A stretch of 64,000 bases of DNA from Aquilaria yunnanensis (taxonomy: Eukaryota > Streptophyta > Magnoliopsida > Malvales > Thymelaeaceae). Under the pieces are notes generated by a model. It was not told the origin of the DNA, made no database searches, and saw nothing but the letters and a program-made list of their open reading frames with translations. The translations under genes were made by a program, and so were the position numbers. Positions 1-9,844 of the stretch are shown here, one piece after another (within the stretch, counting starts at the first letter, position 1; each line of letters opens with the position of its first letter). The DNA lies in assembly GCA_039654915.1 (NCBI GenBank), contig CM077593.1, forward strand, positions 119,343,413 through 119,407,412, given 5' to 3'.

Positions 1-74
1 AATTGGCCTAAAAGTTTGGAAACTAGGTAACCAAACCGCCGGCAAAAACATAAATTGATTAGAATGAGCCTTCT
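1..74 (-). other. Partial 3' UTR of the FBPase gene
   Basis: Sequence downstream of the TGA stop at 77-75, read on the minus strand. The poly(A) site is not recognisable and the UTR probably runs off the window edge. Confidence 0.6.
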
Positions 75-2126
75 TCAGTTCTCTTCAGCAGCATAAAGTG
101 CTTTGATTTCTTCAACATCGTCATAGCTGCCAAGGAATATAGGCGATCTCTCATGTATCTTCTTGGGGACCAAGTCAAGTGCCTGCACAAAGTAAACCTC
201 GAAGCTACAGACTTACAGTAACGCTAAGGAAACAAAGTTAAAAGCTAGGATCATAATCAGAATGAAAGCTATGAGTTTTATCATAGAAAATTTATAACTC
301 AGAGGAAGCCAGCAACAGGGGATCTTTAAAACAATTTTGAGGAATAATCACCCGTTGCCTGCCGGTGAATGCTTGACCTCCAGCTTGTTCCATCAAGAAT
401 GCCATTGGGAAAACCTCATAAAGGACACTGCGACACACAAACACAAATTAATCAGTCAGTTTTATGCAGTCCTTAACTCATGAATTTGGCAAATAAACAC
501 TGGTTAATATCACAGTCTAAAATTAAATTATCCAGAAAGAAAAGGGTAATAACGGCTGACTATACATACATACCGCAGTTTCCCGTTGGGACTTTTCTTA
601 TCTGCAGGGTACAAGAAGATTCCCCCGTAAAGCAGTGTGCGATGGACATCAGCTACCATGCTGTTCATTGTTCGTGGTACAGAAACCAATAGTATAATCA
701 GAGAAAGCCAGGCAATAAGTGAAACATAATTCTTAATGGAAATTTGTTATGTTTTTGTCAGTGTATCATAAGAGTTCTTCACCACAACTGGTTGAGTGAA
801 CAAGAGAAACCTTAGAAGAAGCATCCCGGCCATGGTACAAGAGCTAACAATAGCTTCGAATTACGTGGGAAAAATGAGAATAACAGTCATTTACGCATCA
901 AAAATGGCTCTAACATGTTTGTAAAGAAACAGCTGGTTTTGCTAGTGAGCCTACTCTTGATTCTAGTTACACACTGTGTACCAGAAAACAAAAAAGACCA
1001 CCTAGTAAAATCAGCAACCCAATCCAAAGTGATAATGATTTGATAAAAAACTGCTGGCTGAAGAATCAGGGTTACCTTCCAATATATCTCAGAGATTTTG
1101 GAGAGGAGCCCTCTTTAGGGAACTTGCATTTCTCCACATACCTAAAGACCAAAAATATCAGGAGACTATACAAAAGAACAAGAAGAAGAATAATATCCCT
1201 TGGAACTTGTGATTACACACTTGGCTGTTGGGGCATCCCAGTTCTTTGCATTTCCTTCATTAACAGAGTAAATCTTTCCTTTCTTTGGGATCTGCAGAAA
1301 ATGTTATGCAAATCAGCTATTTGATGCTTATTACTTACCAAGTTTAGGCACTCTTTAAACAAAGTAGGTAGGGGATAGAACTTTAATGCTTGTAAAAGCA
1401 CCCAGAAGACCCAGATCCAAGACTTTTCAGTTAATCCAAGCAGTAACTGATCAATCCAAAACTCATACTACTTTTCAGCTTTGGTGAGCCAAAATATTTT
1501 CTTTCTTTTTGTGTGTGTGTGTAGGGGGGGGGGGGGGAAGGGAGTTTTTCACGAACAGAGAAATAACGTTTGAGATAGTTTTATGCATTGAGGACGAGAT
1601 GCATGAGGTTGATAGAGTTTTGCTCCATAGTAGAGGTCAATCTCTTAAACCAATTATCCAAAGAAACTAACATTTTACTAATCTGCAGTTTGAAAGAACA
1701 GTTGTTTCAAGCAGACAAGAGAAGTTGACTAGAGAATGAGTGAATGACTACGTGCAGTACACCGAAGTTCATGCAATTGGCAATGATCGTAAAAAGATAG
1801 CAGTATACCTTAATCTCTGGGTGAGTAAGTATGAACTCCCCAAGAGATGGATCAAGGGTGAAACCATTTACTCCAGTCCCAGTGCTCAGTACAAGCTGCA
1901 AATGGTTCACTAAGATAAATCTACACACTCTAAAGTGCACGAACAAATTAAAAAGAAAAAAAGCACATTTATCAACACATGATCCAAGGATTTTTTGTCC
2001 CTTAAAAAAAAGGCCAATTGAAATAAGAAGGGGAGGGCTGCACTCCACATTCCTCATTCTCGAGAAATAACAGGAAGAGTGGGAATAGAGGGCTTTGTTT
2101 TTCTTTTCTTTTCTTTTTTTTTATTT

Positions 2127-2183
<57 letters not shown>

Positions 2184-4082
2184 TAGACAGAGAAAGAGAG
2201 AGGATCAGGAGAAGAAGAAGAAAACAACATCTCTATGACACCAAAGGCCAAGTTAGTACCATGCAGGAACTTCCATACATGCAGTATCCAGCTGCCAACA
2301 TGTTCTTCCCAGGTTGAAGCACATCATCTAGAGTTGGTTCATGGCTATCATGGACCATATAAATCCCAAAAATCTAGATGAAAGAGAAAATGTTCAATTG
2401 ATCACTGCAATATCAAATTATCTTAGAATCGTGGTCCATGCATATTTAAACCGGAATGTGAGCAAGACATGTATAAAGTAGTACTCCTATATTGCTTAGG
2501 GTTCATACTGTTCCAATTGAGACAGCACAGTCGATGTTTGAGGATCCATCCAGTGGATCGAAAACAACAATGTACCTGCTCATAATCAAGTGCGTAGCAT
2601 AAGACAGATTTAAGCCTCATCTTAAAGAATCATAAAACTAAATACAAGTAACCCAGAAGGGTTGTTCAACTGGTATAAGGCCCCAGTTGAGACGTGGAGG
2701 TCGAGGGTTCAAAGTCCCTTCGACCTTTCAGCATAAAAATACCCCTGGGCCAGTGGAAGCCACAAACCGCAAATGGGGTTAGAACACCTTGCGGTAGTAC
2801 CCAAAATAAATAAATAAACAAAACTGAATACAAGTGGCAAAAGAGATTACTTTCCACGCCTGGAAGCCTCCACAAAAGTCGCTTCTTCATCTTCCTCTGA
2901 GACAAGGATGCACTGCACAACATCCAAAGTTCTCAGGTAAAATTAACAGCATAAAGTCTAAGTCTCAGATCTCAAAATACACCAGATCTAAGTACTTACA
3001 GTACGGCCACTGCTAACTAAAGCCTTGATGAAGACCTCATTTGAAAGTACATCCAGTTTCTTTTGCTCTTCACCCTGTAATCGAAATAAGTGAATCATAA
3101 GCAGGTAGCAACTTACAAAAATAAAGCAGCTTTAAGGATTATATGATTCAGAACATGCCTGAACGTTGGTCTCTCCTGCAAGTCCAATTAGCTTGGCAAG
3201 ACCAGCCTGCACAATAGAAGGGGATCCAATTAAAATATGAATTTTAACATGCAGATTTCCAAGGTACCTAAGCCAAAAACAAAAAATATATATATATATA
3301 TTAAAGCATTTCTATTTTCATGAATAGCGGAACTTTGCAATCTCTACAGTACTTGACAAAAGAACTTATAAAGCTACACTAAATTATGAGTACTGTAACT
3401 TCAGTTTGTGCCACTCAACATGGTGGACCACAGAGCTGTACATGAAAGGAAGCATAATCAACAAACAACACTTTCTTTAGCACAAATCAGCAGAGATGAG
3501 GATACAAGACCATCAGCTCCAATATTTTTGTTTGCTGAGTTTGTCTAAATACCATCATCAAAGTGGTATCCCAAGCCCTTATCCAGACATGAATCATCCA
3601 AATCGAGAACTAAGAGTTTCACCATGTTAAGACCAGAGAATCCAAGCCCAAAACTCAAACTTATCTCAAAAAACTCAGCATGTAAAAACTCAGCATTTAA
3701 CACCAAGCTATTACGCTCTCCAATAACAAAAATCTGCAAAACCATCAAAGAATGTTCACTCTACTCCATCATGTACGTGACGCTAACACTGCTTGAAGTA
3801 AAAAATTAAAAAGACCGTATGAAGCCGAAAGACTAAGTAGCGCATCTAAAGAGTATGATTTTGACAAACCGTTGACTTTAAAGGGGAAAAAAAAAACAAA
3901 AACATAGATAAAATGATTAGTACCTTGTTAACAGCAGAGCAAACAAACTTGCAGCCGAGAACAATGTGATTGAGCAAGATAGTGAAATCCCCACGAGACT
4001 CCGGGTGCTTCGTCGCCTCGTTCAGCACGAACCGCGTTATCGTCATCAAATCGGTCCGTTGAGCGTCCGCCGCGTGGTCCAT
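75..4082 (-). CDS. cyFBP: Cytosolic fructose-1,6-bisphosphatase, 12 exons, 339 aa
   Basis: Hydrolyses fructose-1,6-bisphosphate to fructose-6-phosphate in the cytosol, a controlled step of sucrose synthesis. Exons on the minus strand: 4082-3924, 3206-3159, 3074-3000, 2912-2851, 2575-2509, 2373-2260, 1895-1809, 1291-1221, 1141-1076, 660-574, 427-352, 182-75; these join in frame to 1020 nt. Residues 1-53 begin [20 protein letters not shown], the plant cytosolic N-terminus. The metal-binding [10 protein letters not shown] is residues 121-130, and the family signature [13 protein letters not shown] is 276-288 with the metal-ligand Glu at 283. There is no transit peptide and no redox-cysteine loop, so it is not the chloroplast form. 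The start has a good context (A at -3, G at +4). Length matches the family (about 340 aa). All borders are GT-AG except intron 2, which uses a GC donor. Exon borders are read by eye from family homology. Confidence 0.97.
1511..1538. repeat. (GT)n next to a G homopolymer in FBPase intron 8
   Basis: A short GT run and then about 14 consecutive G on the plus strand (C-run in the pre-mRNA). It lies between exon 8 (ends 1221) and exon 7 (starts 1809) on the minus strand, that is in the intron between them. Such runs are mutation-prone. Confidence 0.75.
2126..2196. repeat. Compound (GT)n(GA)n(GACA)n microsatellite in FBPase intron 6
   Basis: A GT run passes directly into a GA run and then into GACAGA units and GA-rich sequence. 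It sits between exons 7 and 6 of the FBPase gene, so it is transcribed as part of the intron. Probably polymorphic in length. Confidence 0.9.
2634..2835 (+). mobile_element. tRNA-derived SINE with target-site duplication in FBPase intron 4
   Basis: The body (about 2650-2820) has an A-box-like stretch (ACTGGTATAAGG near 2670) and a B-box-like stretch (GAGGGTTCAAAGTCCC, near 2703-2718), then ends in an A-rich AAATAAATAAATAAAC tail. It is flanked by AAACTAAATACAAGT (2635-2649) and AAACTGAATACAAGT (2821-2835), a 15-bp duplication with one mismatch. This is the structure expected of a Pol III SINE inserted by L1-type target priming. It lies on the strand opposite to FBPase, about 15 nt inside the intron from the exon 4 donor. 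The SINE family is not identified. Confidence 0.85.
3075..3158 (-). other. GC-AG intron (FBPase intron 2)
   Basis: An 84-nt intron whose donor reads CAG|GCATGT on the minus strand and whose acceptor reads TTACAG|GGTGAAG. The GC donor keeps the frame between the NVQ codons and GEEQKK. The next GT, 4 nt further, would shift the frame, and reading on meets a stop within about 30 nt. GC-AG introns are a minor known class spliced by the U2 machinery. Confidence 0.85.
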
Positions 4083-4285
4083 CTTTCCACCGCCGGAAAA
4101 AAATAAAGTAACAGAAACCAGCAAAAGAAAAGAACTATACCAATCGAGCAGAACAGCCAACGATCACGAGTATTGTCCGAAAGGATAAAGAAGATAAAAA
4201 TAATTCCGGCGCTGCATTTTTCGAGATGGAGGTGATAAATACTGGGAGGGGAGGAGTTATCCGACACGTGGCGGGATGAGAGGGA
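4083..4285 (-). promoter_or_regulatory. FBPase core promoter: G-box, I-box, TATA
   Basis: Read on the minus strand toward the gene: GCCACGTGT (4272-4264), a G-box/ABRE core; GGATAA (4262-4257), an I-box type GATA motif; and GTATTTATC (4242-4234), a TATA-like box. The CDS starts at 4082, so a start site near 4210 would give a leader of about 130 nt. G-box plus I-box pairs are known from light- and sugar-controlled photosynthetic genes, which fits a sucrose-synthesis enzyme. Binding is inferred only from sequence. Confidence 0.6.
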
Positions 4286-4611
4286 GGCTGCGAGGGAGTG
4301 GTCGTGACTGAAGATAACGCTGTTGGGTTTCGTTTCGTTTCGTCGCCTTATTCCGCCCTCCGCTGTGATCTTGTTTTTTCTGCTTCACAGTTTCAGTGTT
4401 TGTTGAAGATGACGAGATGGTGAACTTCGAGGACCGTTTAATTTTTGTAGCAAGCAATTGTTTTCCTTTCTCTTTCCTTTTCCTCCGTCTAGTCGTCTGT
4501 CCATGTCCCCTGATTCATTTACGTCATTATTCTCTACTGCGTACAGAATTACATGCGAATCTAACAATTTGCCCCACCATATTTAGAATACTGCTAATCG
4601 GGAGAAAATAT
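4286..4611. other. Upstream intergenic, no gene seen
   Basis: Distal upstream sequence of the FBPase gene. It has a GTTTCGTTTCGTTTCGTC repeat (about 4326-4343) and pyrimidine-rich stretches. No coding exon or RNA gene is recognisable. Confidence 0.5.
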
Positions 4612-5056
4612 GTCACTTGAACTTTTCTTAGTTTCTATTTTGAATCCTAAAATTTTTTATTTTCCTAAACCAGTCCTTGAACTTTGCTCAGATGTTAATC
4701 GTTAGTCCTAGATTTAAATAGTTAATAAATAAAAATATTATTTACATAGAGAAAATTATGATAATGTAAATGATCTATTAATTGTAAAAGGTGATTACAT
4801 AATTTGAATTTATCAAAATACAGTTACTGAATAGTTTTAATTGGAGTTTTTGAAGAAAAGCATCTAATGTACAAAACTGATGAGTTTTAAGATAAACCAA
4901 TAATATAGTTGCAAAGTTTTAGGACTTATTTAGAAAAATAACAAATTTTGAAAATAATTACATATAAAGTTGCAACTTTAAGCACTCATTTGAAAAAATT
5001 AAAAGTTTTAGAATTGAAATCAAAAGAGGTAAACACATATTTAGGAACAAAGTGAC
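4612..5056. mobile_element. MITE with ~80-bp terminal inverted repeats (MULE-type)
   Basis: The left end (GTCACTTGAACTTTTCTTAG) and the reverse complement of the right end (GTCACTTTGTTCCTAAATAT) open a pair of imperfect inverted repeats. These stay alignable through the AATCCTAAAATTTTTTATTTT stretch to CCTTGAACTTTGC. There is no coding interior and no clear target duplication. Long AT-rich TIRs and small size suggest a non-autonomous MULE-derived MITE. Confidence 0.65.
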
Positions 5057-5143
5057 CTTTCCCCACACTATTATTCCTTGGCTCTTGCTCCTTGGCAAGT
5101 GTCTTCCTCATGCTATCCTTACACCTTTTTTTACACACATATA

Positions 5144-6480
5144 CATATATTGTGAATGAAATCTAAATATGATCTCCTAATTCTAAGAGTCATCCTAAAG
5201 TGATTCCTTAACTCTATAAATATCTCTTAAAAGTCTCCTAACTTAACTAACGTATCTTATTTTGAACCTTACTATCAATTCAACCGTTATTTCAGATTAA
5301 AAATGTCTATATGGCACCTATTCTGCCACGTGGTATCATATTTCATAACAATTAATCACTACATTGTAAGAATACAAAATTTCAAGTTAAAAAATTGATA
5401 CAAACTCATAATCTTTGGGACTTAAACATATATCAACTAACAATTCATCTTTTTCCCCAAATCTCTATTTGTGGAATCAAACCAGAGTTCGGCTTCTCTG
5501 ACCTTCAACTCCATCTCCGACAAAGTGAAATCATAGAACCTAGGAGCATCAAACTCGTGATCAAAATCTCCTTTTCCAATCGCCTCCACTAAATAACACA
5601 ATTCTTCCATGTGTTCAGGTCCGACTAAATTAAAATCCTCTTCAATCAAAATCACTTTTCTACTTCTTCATGAACAACATTGAGAACAAATTCAACAAGC
5701 TCAATGCCCTTCGATCCCTTCCGCCGCTCTGATCCACCCATTGTTTTGATTAAAATTACAAGCATTGCACCAACTAACCTATTTAGCCAAACTCGCTCCT
5801 CCAAGCACCAACCAACAATGGCCCATCCGCTTCCTTCACCTTATAATCATCTTCGACCACCCCCATCACTCGACCTCACCCCGTGCCATCGATTTGAAGC
5901 GTTACTAGCCACCATTGATGCGATATCAAAGGAGGACAAAGGGCCTACTGATTTTCCTTCATGTTCTTCACTGGCTTGCCCATTTTCCTCCATGTTCTTT
6001 ACTGATCTCATCACCCCAAAATTCTACCGTTGCCACAGTTGGCCTCCTCGAGTTAGTGGTTCATTTCTACCGTCAACCCAAGTCATTGCTGCCACCAAGC
6101 AAAACTATCTATCAAAGATCAAGAGAAAAAGACAAAGCCAGTGCCATTACTACACAAAACAAACGAATCAAAAGCTTTAAAGCATTTTTAGGCTAATTTA
6201 CATTTTAAGTTCTTATGATTATTTGTTCATGTCAAATTTACATTGGAGTTTTTGTTCTTTTAGTATAGTCATCCACATGGCAGTTTGAGACCCAACATGG
6301 GTGTAGCAAGTGCCATGTAGGTAAGTTTCATCCAAAATAATGCTTAAACTGACAGTAATGACTAAAATAATGCACGTTAATTGAGTTAGGAGACTTTAAA
6401 AGACACTTATAGAATTAAAAGACCACTTTAGGATGACTTTTAAAGTTGGGAATAAAATTTGGATTTCACCCCATATGTTG
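5144..6480. mobile_element. Pack-MULE with ~180-bp TIRs and 9-bp target duplication
   Basis: Inverted repeats of about 180 bp (from 5153 and from 6471 inward) share AGTCATCCTAAAGTG and AAAGTCTCCTAACT. The flanks are CATATATTG (5144-5152) and CATATGTTG (6472-6480), a 9-bp duplication with one mismatch, the hallmark length for Mutator-like elements. There is no transposase. The interior holds a captured TPX2-like exon on the minus strand. Confidence 0.82.
5476..5610 (-). pseudogene. Captured TPX2-family N-terminal exon fragment inside a Pack-MULE
   Basis: Reading from the ATG at 5610 gives MEELCYLVEAIGKGDFDHEF and then DAPRFYDFTLSE and REAELWFD. The pattern acidic run, (E/D)(Y/F)xFDAPRFYDFT, xxEAExWF is typical of the N-terminus of plant TPX2-like spindle/microtubule proteins. 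After WFD the family's SYPPSPF motif is missing and the frame ends at a stop at 5437, consistent with capture of one exon up to an intron border. An upstream in-frame extension lacks an ATG. Non-functional as TPX2; whether it is transcribed is unknown. Family assignment is from memory of the motif. Confidence 0.6.
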
Positions 6481-6494
6481 TTATTAGTTTAATA

Positions 6495-6704
6495 CTATAT
6501 TCATCCCAAATTCTTTGCAACATTTACTATTTTCAACATTTTAGTATATAAATAGAAAACCTTTATATATAAATGATAAATAAATACCTATAGTTTCTAA
6601 ATATATTGTTAATCTTTTTTTCTAACAAATAATAATATGGATAATTTCAAGTCAAACTTAATTAAGAAAAAAAATGCAATGTTTTAAAGAGTAAGAGATT
6701 GAGG
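6495..6704. mobile_element. Stowaway-like MITE, copy 1 of 3
   Basis: Flanked by TA on both sides (6493-6494, 6705-6706). The ends are CTATATTCATCCCAAATTC and, reversed, CCTCAATCTCTTACTC. The interior (AGTATATAAATAGAAAACC, AACAAATAATAAT) is shared with copies at 18707-18928 (inverted) and 62078-62286, defining a local family. Confidence 0.72.
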
Positions 6705-6723
6705 TATTATCTAATTTTTTGAG

Positions 6724-7858
6724 GCCTAAATGCACTGTTGGTCCCTCAACATTGCAAACTCACACAAGTTAGTTATTTAACTTTAACTTGTAATGGCTTA
6801 GTCCTCAAACTTTGATAAATTATGTAAATTAGACCCTCACATGGCAAAATTAGAAATGGCATTAATACTAGGCAAACAGAATGACAAATAGCATTATAAG
6901 ATGGTGGAGAAGAAATTGATATCGGATCATCAATGTTTCTGCATTTACACATTGTTTCCCCATATAATTTTTTACAAACTTATATGGCAATAAAGTCTAA
7001 CCTTCCGATGGCCAAATCTGCTACAAAGTAGAGTTATCTACTCCAAGCCCATTTGCTTCAACCCTAGCCTAGAGCCTTTCTGCAGTTTCTCTACATTTTC
7101 CTCATTCCCCATTGAAACCCCATTATCAACACAGGACTCATCTTTTTTACAATTCCGGTTCAAAATGTTGTTGCATTGCTAGTAGGTTCCTTGACCTCAT
7201 TGTCTTCAAATTGGATATGCTAGTGGACAAAAATTTCTTTGGAGTTCCTTAATCTAATCTAATTACTTGAGCAAATACAAATTGCTACAAAAAATTGTGT
7301 TAAAAGCCCAAGATGGTTATCATTAAGGTTATTGAAATAGGGACCAATCTTGGTGTCAAATTCAACCGCTATGAACATGCCCTTGGCCGATCGCAAAGAA
7401 TTGACGAGACCTAGATACCCACCTAAAGCTATCAAGGGTTTCTGTAGTCAGAATAGAGAAAGAGCAGGAGACCACCACAGAAGGAGCTAGGGTTGATGTT
7501 GGAGAGGGAGAACACGAAAGGCATTTTCTAAGCTGGAAGTGGGGATGCCAAGCTCTAGGGTCAGGCCAACAATGTCGTTGCGAAGGGAGAGTGAGATTCC
7601 AAAGAGATAAAATAGAGAAGTTAATAGTGACGTTGTTAGCAATGATGATGGTGATGGAGAAGGATTAACACCATCTACCTTTGTTTTCCATCTTAGCACA
7701 ACCGTACTCAAACGTCATCTACCTTTGAGTCTTTCCATCCTACGAGGGACTAATTCATTCAATTCTCAAAATTGTGAGGTTACATTGTGTTGAGTAATAG
7801 TTAAATGACTAACTTGCTAAAGTCAAGAAAGGTAAAAGGATAAACCATGTATTTTTAC
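6724..7858. mobile_element. Pack-MULE with ~120-bp TIRs
   Basis: The left arm (AAATGCACTGTTGGTCCCTC, ACAAGTTAGTTATTTAACTT) pairs with the reverse complement of the right arm (AAATACATGGTTTATCC, AGCAAGTTAGTCATTTAACT). The ends are diverged and no clean 9-bp duplication can be assigned, so boundaries are approximate. The interior carries a broken lectin receptor kinase fragment on the minus strand. The TIR theme resembles the elements at 50855-51735 and 24705-26016. Confidence 0.7.
7310..7600 (-). pseudogene. Captured L-type lectin receptor kinase (LecRK-S.7-like) fragment
   Basis: Two blocks on the minus strand match the legume-lectin domain. SLRNDIVGLTLELGIP (about 7590-7540) corresponds to the early lectin strand. 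GGYLGLVNSLRSAKG and FIAVEFDTKIGPYFNNLNDN (about 7425-7315) correspond to the metal-binding centre, where the AVEFDT aspartate and NDNH asparagine are ligands in the family. Stop codons and missing sequence lie between the blocks and there is no kinase domain, so it is a dead gene piece inside the MULE. The closest family in memory is LecRK-S.7; a related L-type LecRK is possible. Confidence 0.78.
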
Positions 7859-9090
7859 GATATTCTTATCATTAGTTTACGTAATGTGATTAATTTTCTA
7901 AGAGAAGGCTAGACGTTGCATATCACCATGAAATTACGCATTTTTCACTACTACTAGTCTACCATAACCATACACACCCCTCAAGAAAAAAAAAGATTTA
8001 TAATATGTCATATGGTTAACAAAACCTTTAAATTTCAATTTTATCAACATATATTATTTTATAAGGTATATACTAAACATTTTATGAAACTTTTTTTTTG
8101 TTTTATTTTTTGGAGAATTTTAGAATTTTTAAGATTTAACCTAATTTACACTTATTTCCCTTGTATTGAGGAAACCTACATACAACCCTCGAATGGTAAA
8201 CTTTAACTTTGCTTGTTAAGTTGGTGGAGTTTAATGCTTTAATTACCCATGATGGGTTGGGAATCATGCAAATTTTAATTCAAATATTTATTAGCTCTAA
8301 TTCAATTTTTCCTAGTTATAATATGTTATAATGATTTTTTTTTAGTTTCAGATCAAGTTTTATGTTTATGTTTCTAACTAATATTAATATTTTATTTTAT
8401 AACATCCTGGTCAATTTTTTCAATCATTTTAAATATAGAAATGTCATTTTTAGGGATAAATATGTGTTAGTTGATTTTCTTTGATTTTAAAAATTAACTC
8501 TCAAGTTTTAGTTAGTCAAGGAAATTGATTATCTTTCACCAACCCTAGTAGCACACTTCCTTTCCTCCCATTTTTTTATTTTCCTTTGTTCTCTGTGTAT
8601 ATGGCTAGGTTTGAATTCTAATTTAGGCTTATTCGGTTAATTTTTCACCTTGCCCTCCATTTACCCTGGTGTAGGGCCAACCTAGGACTATTTAAATCAG
8701 GATTTAGTGGATCATGCTCTTAGTTGTAGTTAGCTAAATCGATGCTTGCATCAATTAAAATTTATATGCTACTAGTTCATTGCCCTAGAATGTGCACTAT
8801 GTGAGGCATTCATTACCCTACCTGGGTACTATAGGACCCACCTCACTCGCATTTGGAGTGAAGCCTCCCAAGATCTTTTGGCCTTTTATTAAGCCAATAT
8901 AGTACGAAAGCTCATTTTATGTACTTGCATTACCATTTTATTACTTAGTGGTTCAATAAAACATGCACATGCTCTTAAGCTTTCTAGCTTAATTCTAACA
9001 ATAATCATGCATGAGTAGCTTCGGTATCCATTTTAAACATAAATTATACAATAAAAACCTTGGTTGACTAACACTTAAAAAAAATAAATA
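7859..9090. other. AT-rich intergenic DNA, nothing recognised
   Basis: No gene, RNA gene or clear element boundary is visible. Homopolymer-rich sequence with a few scattered short open frames that resemble nothing known. Confidence 0.5.
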
Positions 9091-9826
9091 CTCATTCCGT
9101 CCCACATTTTCTGCACCATTTCTATTTGGCACGTAGTTTAAGAATACTTATGAAATTACTAATTTGCCCATGTTCTCCTTTGTACATTTACTGACTTGCC
9201 CACGTTTTCCCTTGGCAACAAAGCACAACAAAACAAATCGGCTTCATCTCAATCGTCATCGTTCCGCCACCATTACCTCAATCAATCCTATCGTCAATCT
9301 GTCAATCTGCCGCCCTCACCTCAGTTGATCCGTTTCCCTTGCCTTAGTCGTTCCTATTATCGCGATTCGTTGGCTCAATTCGTCACTCGTCACCGGAGTA
9401 CAATTCCAGTAGCGAATCGATCGTCATAATTCCAGCAACGTCTCATCGTCGAATCACCAGTGAATCGTCTTCCCTATCCTCGATCTTTTGCCCTCCTTAA
9501 TTCACTGCCATCCTCAATCACCTTTCACTTCGTCTCAAACTAGCCTCGCTAATCGCCTCGAACTTACCTTTCCCTCGATTTATTTTGTTGCCTCCTCCTA
9601 GTCCGTGCATCATTAGTGGTATGTCACCAGAGGACCTGGAATACAAGATCCTTGGACGGGAGATTAGGCAAGGGAAAACAAAAAAGAAATGGTCAGATTA
9701 AGAGGTTTAGGGTGATGGTATAATATAAATTTTCATTACTTAAATTTACCAAAAAAGGAAAATGGTGCAAAGAATTTGGGACGGCCCAAAAAAGAATATG
9801 GTGCAAAGAATATGGGATGAATGGAG
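9091..9826. mobile_element. Stowaway/mariner-like non-autonomous element, 736 bp
   Basis: Flanked by TA (9089-9090 and 9827-9828). The left end is CTCATTCCGTCCCACATTTT; the right end reversed reads CTCCATTCATCCCATATTC. The right end is doubled: a second terminal-like block, GGTGCAAAGAATTTGGGACG, lies about 45 bp inside. The interior is unusually CG-rich (TCGTC, TCGATC) compared with its surroundings, and its open frame at 9196-9429 resembles nothing known. Confidence 0.7.
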
Positions 9827-9844
9827 TATTAAATTAATACCAAA

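Noticed and set aside
2650..2820. Candidate tRNA gene from the A- and B-box-like words
   Set aside because: The cloverleaf does not close, an A-rich tail follows, and direct target duplications flank it. It is a SINE.
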